A stretch of DNA of 10,182 bases from NCBI GenBank assembly GCA_002315255.1, contig DCGM01000040.1:1-10182 (forward strand). The letters are read 5' to 3'. A program made the position numbers and the translations under genes. The DNA is from Lachnospiraceae bacterium UBA1778. GTDB lineage: Bacteria; Bacillota; Clostridia; Lachnospirales; Lachnospiraceae. The notes under the pieces were generated by a model, which did no database searches, had not been told where the DNA came from, and saw only the letters and a list, made by a program, of their open reading frames with translations. Numbering within the stretch: position 1 is the stretch's first letter; every line of letters starts with the position of its first letter. Of the stretch, positions 5,164 through 10,182 are shown in pieces.

Positions 5164-7938
5164 TCAGTCATTCGGGAACAGCTCCTTCATCCGCGCGTCG
5201 GAAAGCCCGAAAACGCTCTGAAGCGACTTTTTAAGGAGCGTCGGCCGGTATTCGAGCGCTTCGCGCGCCGCCGCCACATCCGCTTCCCATTCCGCGAGCG
5301 AGCTGTGCGTCTTCCAGCGGGCGATATTCCGCGCCATCTCCGGACGGACTTCCTCAACCAGCGCGTCGAATCTTTCCAATGCGTCCGTGAAGTGCTCATT
5401 GATCGCCCATGCGGCGCGTTCGACAAACTTCTCACACCAGGACGCGTTCGTCTTTAACGCAGTCGGAATCCACATGTTCGTCAGCGTTCCGTTCGTCGAG
5501 GCGACGCCGTCTCCCGAGAAGTACAGCCGCAGGATGCTGGCCTTTTTCGCATACAGACCGTAATCAAGGTCAAACAGAACCGGGCGGATCTTCGAAGACC
5601 AGTCACGCACATTGTAATATTTCTGGTTATACATGTCGTCATTTCCGATAAAGGCCTGGACGATGATATAGTCGATAAACGCGTCCGCGTCAACCCACTG
5701 AAGGAATTCCTGATACTCCGCATCGCCGGCGAGGCTGTGCGTCTTTGCGTATTCATAGACCATTGAAATCTGGTCCGTAGAGCCTTCCAGCAGGAAATAA
5801 TTCCGGCGGATCACATTCATGTTCGAGCCGTCGATATTATGACGGTATTCAAAGAAATCCTCGTTCTGGTTTTCCTTTAAATCATAAATTCCGTAATACT
5901 GGCCGTTAATAAAGATGACCGCGGGACGGCTTTCCGCATAATCGGTCTCCATCCCCTTTCCGAGCATGGAACAGTATGTGTCAATGATACGCGTCCGATA
6001 CGCGTCCTGACCGCCGTTCCGTAAAAGGAGTGACGAAAACTCGAGCTGTTCGTAGTCTTCAAAGAACGGATAGGTGACCGAAGAACGGCCATAGCCGCTC
6101 CGGAAATAGAGACAGATCGACTTCTGCGGATAGAGCCGCGTGCCGTCGCCGGCAATGCGCGCGCCTGCAGGCGCGGAAGTGCCGAGCTTTCCGTCGGTCT
6201 CATAGTATTCCATAAAGCATTCGCGCTCGATAATCGTAGTTGTCGGGCGGACCTGGACTTCTTTTGAGAAGATGGCGGACAGGTCGCTTTTGCTGATCGA
6301 CAGGCAGACAACCGGAAGTTTCGGCATCTCTTCAAAGATATAAGTAGCCGTAGCGCGGTCGCTGTTCAGGTTCCCTGCGAGGAAGGAAACCGCGCTGACT
6401 GCCGTATTCCCAGTCAATGTGATCGGCTTAAGATACAGCGGCGATTCCTTCGTCGGAATCGAGCCGTCGAGCGTATAGTGGATCTCTCCTTCGCCGGAAA
6501 TCGTGATTTCTAAGGAATCTGCCTCCGGGTAGAAACCGCCGGGCATAGAAAATACCGGAGCCGTCAGCATTCCGCTACAGGAAATGCCGTTTTCGCTTCC
6601 GCGGGTCTGCTCGGTAAAGAAGACGCGCGCGCCGTCTGTCGAACCGGTCTCCCGTCCGCTCGACACATTGGCACGAAGGGCGCCGGTCGAAAATTCATCG
6701 AGAAGAATGCCGGTTTCATCGAAAAGATAGAGCGTTTCGCCGCTTTCCGAAAGCCCGAAGCGGATTACATTGTCACCGGTCACCTGCGAGTCCTTCGTAA
6801 GTTTAAAAACCTTATATCCGTCGGGCTCGATCGTGCCGGAAAGGTTATGAAGAAGCGGCTCGTCATCATCTTCCGAAAGCGTAAAGCCTGTGAGATCGAT
6901 CGTCTCATCGGAGCCGTTGAAAAGCTCGACCCAGTCCGTCTCGCCGTTTCGCGGCGCGTGAGCCGCGGAGACTTCGGAAACAAAAAGCCCCTGCGGGTTA
7001 AAGGAAACCGCAGAGGCAATGTCGTCTACACCATGGGACGTGTTTTCCTGTCCCGGTGTCGGCACGCCGAAATAGAGCCACTCTCCGTCCTGAATACCAT
7101 AAGAAATATTTTCTTCACGCGCGTTTTCCGGCGGATTGACCGTCTGATAACGGTAATTTTCCGCATCAGAAAGGATCAGCGCTTCTTTTTTGGAAACCTT
7201 GAAACCGGTATGATTCTCATCATTCCGTGCGCCGGAAAGGAAAATGACGATACGCTCGCCGGGCGCGAGAACCTTCTCTGGAAGCGCCCATTTTAAAAGG
7301 TCGAGCTCGTCGTCCGAAAGATAGAGCCCGGCTGTCGTGACCGGGAAGTCGGAAGTATTGCAGATTTCGACCCACGGCAGGCGCTCGCCGAATTCATCGA
7401 TCAATGAATATGTGTTCTTAAAGAGGACTTCCGTAATCTTTACCGGGTCCTCATCTGTCATTTCCGCCCATTCCGGTTCGGTCGGTTCCGGCTCGGTGGC
7501 TAGCTCAGATTCCCGGACAGAGGCTTCTATAGACGCTTCGACAGACGCTTCGTTGGCGTCTTCCCTTGATGCGTCTTCCGATTCCTTAACGCTCGCTGCG
7601 ATCTCCGACTCAAGCGCCTCACGGTCTCTTTTTTTGTCATTTGAAATATAAACGAGCAGAATGATCACCGATGCCAGCATCACAGCTGCCATCGCGATAA
7701 AGAGGATCAGCTGAAGCGTTTTCTTATTCTTCGCGCCGCAGTCATCCGATGTCCCGGATCTGTCGGAATCAGTCTCATCCTCCGAGAAGCGCGCTTCTAC
7801 GTCATGAATGACCTCATCAGAAAAATCGACTGCTTTCTCTTCAGTCTCCTCTTCAAGATTCCCTACAAGATTCTCTTCAAAATTATCTTCAAGATTCTCT
7901 TCAAGATCTTCTTTAATCATCTTATCCGATTCTGTCAT
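5164..7938 (-). CDS. Membrane-anchored CotH-kinase protein with two lamin-tail domains
   Basis: CotH proteins are atypical protein kinases first known from spore-coat assembly. This 924-residue version has a very acidic cytoplasmic tail (1-70), one membrane helix (about 74-98) and a Ser/Ala/Glu-rich linker (about 105-160). Two lamin-tail domains follow: about 165-300 with LPWVEICNTS, and about 313-445 with TDWVELFNGS and LTGFTLS. Then come a chitobiase/hexosaminidase C-terminal-like beta domain (about 460-535, YTLDGSIPT at 488-496) and the CotH domain (about 540-820). Likely active-site residues are Lys606 in YPQKS, Asp768 in GNDDMYNQKYYNVRD, and the metal-binding DLD at 790-792 in RPVLFDLDYG. 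All domains after the helix should lie outside the cell membrane. The ATG at 7938 has a G-rich ribosome site (7947-7952) inside the end of the upstream gene, only 3 bases before it, so translation is probably coupled. The target is unknown. Domain order is secure; kinase activity is inferred. Confidence 0.88.
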   Translation of the reverse strand: MTESDKMIKEDLEENLEDNFEENLVGNLEEETEEKAVDFSDEVIHDVEARFSEDETDSDRSGTSDDCGAKNKKTLQLILFIAMAAVMLASVIILLVYISNDKKRDREALESEIAASVKESEDASREDANEASVEASIEASVRESELATEPEPTEPEWAEMTDEDPVKITEVLFKNTYSLIDEFGERLPWVEICNTSDFPVTTAGLYLSDDELDLLKWALPEKVLAPGERIVIFLSGARNDENHTGFKVSKKEALILSDAENYRYQTVNPPENAREENISYGIQDGEWLYFGVPTPGQENTSHGVDDIASAVSFNPQGLFVSEVSAAHAPRNGETDWVELFNGSDETIDLTGFTLSEDDDEPLLHNLSGTIEPDGYKVFKLTKDSQVTGDNVIRFGLSESGETLYLFDETGILLDEFSTGALRANVSSGRETGSTDGARVFFTEQTRGSENGISCSGMLTAPVFSMPGGFYPEADSLEITISGEGEIHYTLDGSIPTKESPLYLKPITLTGNTAVSAVSFLAGNLNSDRATATYIFEEMPKLPVVCLSISKSDLSAIFSKEVQVRPTTTIIERECFMEYYETDGKLGTSAPAGARIAGDGTRLYPQKSICLYFRSGYGRSSVTYPFFEDYEQLEFSSLLLRNGGQDAYRTRIIDTYCSMLGKGMETDYAESRPAVIFINGQYYGIYDLKENQNEDFFEYRHNIDGSNMNVIRRNYFLLEGSTDQISMVYEYAKTHSLAGDAEYQEFLQWVDADAFIDYIIVQAFIGNDDMYNQKYYNVRDWSSKIRPVLFDLDYGLYAKKASILRLYFSGDGVASTNGTLTNMWIPTALKTNASWCEKFVERAAWAINEHFTDALERFDALVEEVRPEMARNIARWKTHSSLAEWEADVAAAREALEYRPTLLKKSLQSVFGLSDARMKELFPND
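7516..7551 (-). repeat. 12-bp repeats coding an EAS(V/I) linker in the CotH protein
   Basis: Residues 130-141 read EASV-EASI-EASV, coded by three 12-bp units with the core AGACGCTTC on the plus strand. The surrounding linker (112-145) is a looser version of the same Ala/Ser/Glu pattern. This is probably a flexible or helical extracytoplasmic spacer. Confidence 0.7.
7852..7899 (-). repeat. 12-bp repeats coding an (E/D)N(L/F)E tail in the CotH protein
   Basis: Residues 14-29 read ENLE-DNFE-ENLV-GNLE, four 12-bp units with the plus-strand core TCAAGATTCTCT. They give the cytoplasmic tail a strongly acidic, period-four pattern. Copy number is likely to vary between strains. Confidence 0.75.
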
Positions 7939-7941
7939 GGA

Positions 7942-9108
7942 TCATTCCCCCCTTTCTTCCTGAATTTCTAATATCTGCCAGATGATCAGGTCATCGACGA
8001 CTTCGCCGTAGGACTTGACACCGCTTTCTTCTTTGAATGCCTTTAAGTATGTGTCGTTCGCCTTTTCGCTGACTTCCTGAAGCGGACTGTCATACTGCGT
8101 ATAAAACTCCGCCTGCGTGTTCGTGTCTTTCAGCACGAGCGCATACAGCCCGTCCGCATCATCGGACAGTTTCGATTCGATCATCGACTTTAAGCGTTTA
8201 TAGTTCTTTCCGTACAATGCATTATAGCAATAGATAAAAGCGCAGTAGTATCCGGAATAGATGAACCGTTCGTCATCCGAAGAGACGCAGGCTAAGAAGG
8301 CTGCAAAGTTCGCGCCGTCCTCAGAGGCGATGGCGAGGCGGTGAGCCGCTTCATGGCACATCGTAAACGGCTGGTCCGCAACTGCGCCGTACAGCGGGAG
8401 CGACGCTTCGCCGGTGAGCGGCATAAACATGCCGGAAATACCCGAATACATAAGAAGATTGCTGTATAAAAGAAGCGGTTTTACAGGAAGCGTAGAGCCG
8501 CTGAGCGCCGGGTAAACAGCGGACAGATCCGCATAGTTTTCGCCCGCGATTTTCGCGAGCTCGTAAAAGTCCTGGCGGACGAGTTCATTGTTTTCATCGC
8601 GCGGGACCGAGCCTGCATATTCGGCCGCTTTATCAAAATAATATGCGGTCGCATGGTAGAGCTCATCCTCCGTGTACTGGCGCACCGGAAGATCGATTTC
8701 TTCCGCGAGCGTCGGGCCGAAATGATTTAACATCCAGCCGCCGACGAGGCTTAGAAGAAGGACGGAGGCCGCGAGAAACACCCACGAAAACCATTGAAGA
8801 AAGCGCTTCCGCTTGACAATGACGAGGATGAGCGTCAGGATGACGAGCCCGACTGCGATAATGCTTAAGAAATCCCAGATTCCGAACGGAACGACGGAGC
8901 TCACCGCCGCCAAAGCGCCGATATAGGCTTTCGAGACCGTCTTATACACAGGAAAAAAGAAATCAGGAAAACGAGAAAACAGAACCATCAGAGCCCCGGT
9001 TAACAGGATGAGGAAGACGGCTAAAAGCAGACGAATCCTATCACCCGGGTGTTTTTTCTTTAACGGGCGGCCGGTAAAATCGAGTTTTTCAGTCTGCTCT
9101 TTTCTCAT
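7942..9108 (-). CDS. DUF3810 family membrane protein, putative extracytoplasmic zinc peptidase
   Basis: A 388-residue protein with a basic N-terminus, three membrane helices (about 26-46, 79-98 and 106-127), and a large C-terminal domain. Basic residues before helix 1 and between helices 2 and 3 (KRKR) place the C-terminal domain outside. That domain carries CHEAAH (His252, Glu253, His256) followed by SEDGANFAAFLAC, with Glu263 a likely third zinc ligand, the pattern of DUF3810 and of gluzincin-type metallopeptidases. The ATG at 9108 is chosen although its ribosome site is weak (AAAAGAAAT). An in-frame ATG at 9171 lies inside the hairpin after hppA, has no ribosome site and would add 21 residues unlike the family. 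The gene follows hppA with no clear terminator and is joined to the CotH gene by a 3-base gap, so the two products probably work together. Substrate unknown; peptidase activity is inferred from the motif. Confidence 0.82.
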   Translation of the reverse strand: MRKEQTEKLDFTGRPLKKKHPGDRIRLLLAVFLILLTGALMVLFSRFPDFFFPVYKTVSKAYIGALAAVSSVVPFGIWDFLSIIAVGLVILTLILVIVKRKRFLQWFSWVFLAASVLLLSLVGGWMLNHFGPTLAEEIDLPVRQYTEDELYHATAYYFDKAAEYAGSVPRDENNELVRQDFYELAKIAGENYADLSAVYPALSGSTLPVKPLLLYSNLLMYSGISGMFMPLTGEASLPLYGAVADQPFTMCHEAAHRLAIASEDGANFAAFLACVSSDDERFIYSGYYCAFIYCYNALYGKNYKRLKSMIESKLSDDADGLYALVLKDTNTQAEFYTQYDSPLQEVSEKANDTYLKAFKEESGVKSYGEVVDDLIIWQILEIQEERGE

Positions 9109-9144
9109 TTTGCTGATTTCTTTTTGATTTTGATATTTGGTCAC

Positions 9145-9169
9145 GGGGCACCGGAAAAACCGGTGCCCC
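9145..9169. other. Perfect 10-bp hairpin after hppA
   Basis: GGGGCACCGG (9145-9154) and CCGGTGCCCC (9160-9169) form a very stable stem with a 5-base loop (all T on the minus strand), 11 bases after the hppA stop. On the minus strand no T-run follows, so it should not be an efficient intrinsic terminator. It may stabilise the hppA message end or reduce, but not stop, transcription into the DUF3810 gene. Confidence 0.7.
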
Positions 9170-9180
9170 ATTGGTTTTTA

Positions 9181-10182
9181 TTACTTGATTAAGGTGAATT
9201 TCGACATAACGCTGCTCAGCGTGTTCGCAACGGTAGACATCGACTTGATGAAGATATCAAGTGCGACACCGACGACGTCCTTACGGGTATCGCCGATCGT
9301 ATCACCGGTAACAGCTGCCTTATGCGCTGCAGAGCCTTTTCCGAAGCCCTTTAAGAGACCGGACTCGATGTACTTCTTCGCATTGTCGAATGCGCCGCCG
9401 GAGTTGCCCATGAAGATCGCACGCGGAATCGCGACGATCGTAGCACCGACTAAGAGGCCGCCGACGAATTCTACGCCGAACAGGAAGCCGCCGACTAACG
9501 GAATCAGAAGCGACAGGATGGACGGGAACAGCATCTTCTTCAGAGCTTCACGTGCAGCCGTGTCAATCATCTTATTGTAATCCGGACGGACCTTTCCTTC
9601 GAGAACGCCAGGGATCGAAAGGATCTTATCGCCTTCATCTGCCATCAGCTTCGCGGAGTCGATGGTGTTATCGGTTAAGAGTGCTGAGAAGTACTCAACC
9701 AATGCGCCGCCGAGGATACCGCCTGCGATAACGACGAAGGAAGCGAAGTTCAGAACCGGCTCGCCGGTAGAATAGTTGCCTACATAAGCGGTGATAAGGG
9801 AAACGGTTGCGAATGCTGCAGAGCCGATAGCGAAGCCCTTACCGATAGCTGCGGTCGTATTGCCGACTGCATCGAGCTTATCGGTGATAACACGGATTTC
9901 TTCCGGCAGATGGCAAGCTTCTGCGAGGCCGCCTGCATTGTCCGCGATCGGGCCGAATGCGTCGATCGAAACGGTAGCGCCGACGAATGCGAGCATGCCA
10001 AGTGCTGCGATAGCGATACCATAGGTGCCGCAAAGCTTACCGGAGACGAACAGTGCGATAACGATGACTAAAACCGGAAGTAAGCAGGAACGGGAACCGA
10101 TCGCGTCGCCCTTGGTGATAACGAAGGCTTCGCCTTCGGTGCAGATTTCAGCAAGTTTCTGAGTGGGCTTGAAATCGGTGCT
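9181..10182 (-). CDS. hppA: Membrane-bound pyrophosphatase, K+-dependent type (C-terminal half)
   Basis: HppA couples hydrolysis of cytoplasmic pyrophosphate to pumping of Na+ and/or H+ across the membrane. The window holds the last 333 residues of a protein usually about 660-700 long; the 5' part lies beyond the right edge. Family motifs are clear: ATVSIDAFGPIADNAGGLAE, then DKLDAVGNTTAAIGKGFAIGSAA, then GDTIGDTRKD near the C-terminus (9277-9306). In NTTAAIGKG the first Ala (9850-9852) and the Gly (9841-9843) are the residues of K+-dependent enzymes; K+-independent ones have Lys and Thr. Many K+-dependent enzymes pump Na+, but the ion cannot be read from this half alone. The third acidic motif deviates from the common GDPxKDTxGP form: it reads GDTRKDVVGV. 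All its acidic residues are kept. Several strongly hydrophobic helices are visible, as expected. Confidence 0.97.
   Translation of the reverse strand, partial: STDFKPTQKLAEICTEGEAFVITKGDAIGSRSCLLPVLVIVIALFVSGKLCGTYGIAIAALGMLAFVGATVSIDAFGPIADNAGGLAEACHLPEEIRVITDKLDAVGNTTAAIGKGFAIGSAAFATVSLITAYVGNYSTGEPVLNFASFVVIAGGILGGALVEYFSALLTDNTIDSAKLMADEGDKILSIPGVLEGKVRPDYNKMIDTAAREALKKMLFPSILSLLIPLVGGFLFGVEFVGGLLVGATIVAIPRAIFMGNSGGAFDNAKKYIESGLLKGFGKGSAAHKAAVTGDTIGDTRKDVVGVALDIFIKSMSTVANTLSSVMSKFTLIK

Noticed and set aside
5187..7651. Multiple Arg/Ser-rich open frames on both strands within the CotH gene
   Set aside because: They are frame shadows of a long, domain-rich coding sequence.
9109..9171. ATG at 9171 as start of the DUF3810 protein
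   Set aside because: It lies at the edge of a perfect hairpin, lacks a ribosome site and adds a 21-residue extension unlike the family.

Overview
The window looks like a chromosomal segment of an anaerobic Firmicute of class Clostridia, most likely a Lachnospiraceae-type organism. This is inferred from purine-rich Shine-Dalgarno sites, sigma-A promoters of the TTGACA/TATAAT type, an L10-leader attenuator before rplJ, a membrane pyrophosphatase of the K+-dependent class, and a CotH-type surface protein. No phage, insertion sequence, CRISPR array, tRNA or rRNA gene was seen. Base composition looks even throughout, so nothing suggests recent transfer.

Layout from right to left, since all but one gene lie on the minus strand. 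(1) At the right edge is the C-terminal half of hppA, an ion-pumping membrane pyrophosphatase. A perfect 10-bp hairpin follows it, then a DUF3810 membrane protein with an extracytoplasmic HExxH zinc-peptidase signature. Three bases after that protein's stop begins a 924-residue membrane-anchored CotH-kinase protein with two lamin-tail domains and a chitobiase-like domain. The last two genes form a tight pair, and both catalytic domains are predicted to lie outside the membrane. (2) A strong promoter and an L10 leader with a built-in terminator precede rplJ and rplL. These are separated from the usual rplKA and rpoBC neighbours. (3) A two-way terminator ends rplL and the only plus-strand gene, a divergent GH36-like (alpha-galactosidase clan) protein. 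(4) That gene is divergent from a stand-alone HD-domain, (p)ppGpp-hydrolase-like gene. Their shared 258-bp spacer holds two back-to-back promoters, a perfect 10-bp inverted repeat, two further palindromes and a set of 21-bp tandem repeats. (5) The terminator of the HD gene physically contains the -35 box of the promoter for secD, which runs off the left edge.

Most of the window is ordinary core biology: protein export, ribosomal stalk and pyrophosphate-driven ion pumping. The two places most worth attention are the DUF3810/CotH pair, a possible extracytoplasmic protease-kinase unit, and the densely patterned divergent spacer at 1967-2224. In that spacer the 21-bp repeats also form an open frame for a heptapeptide repeat without a start codon.
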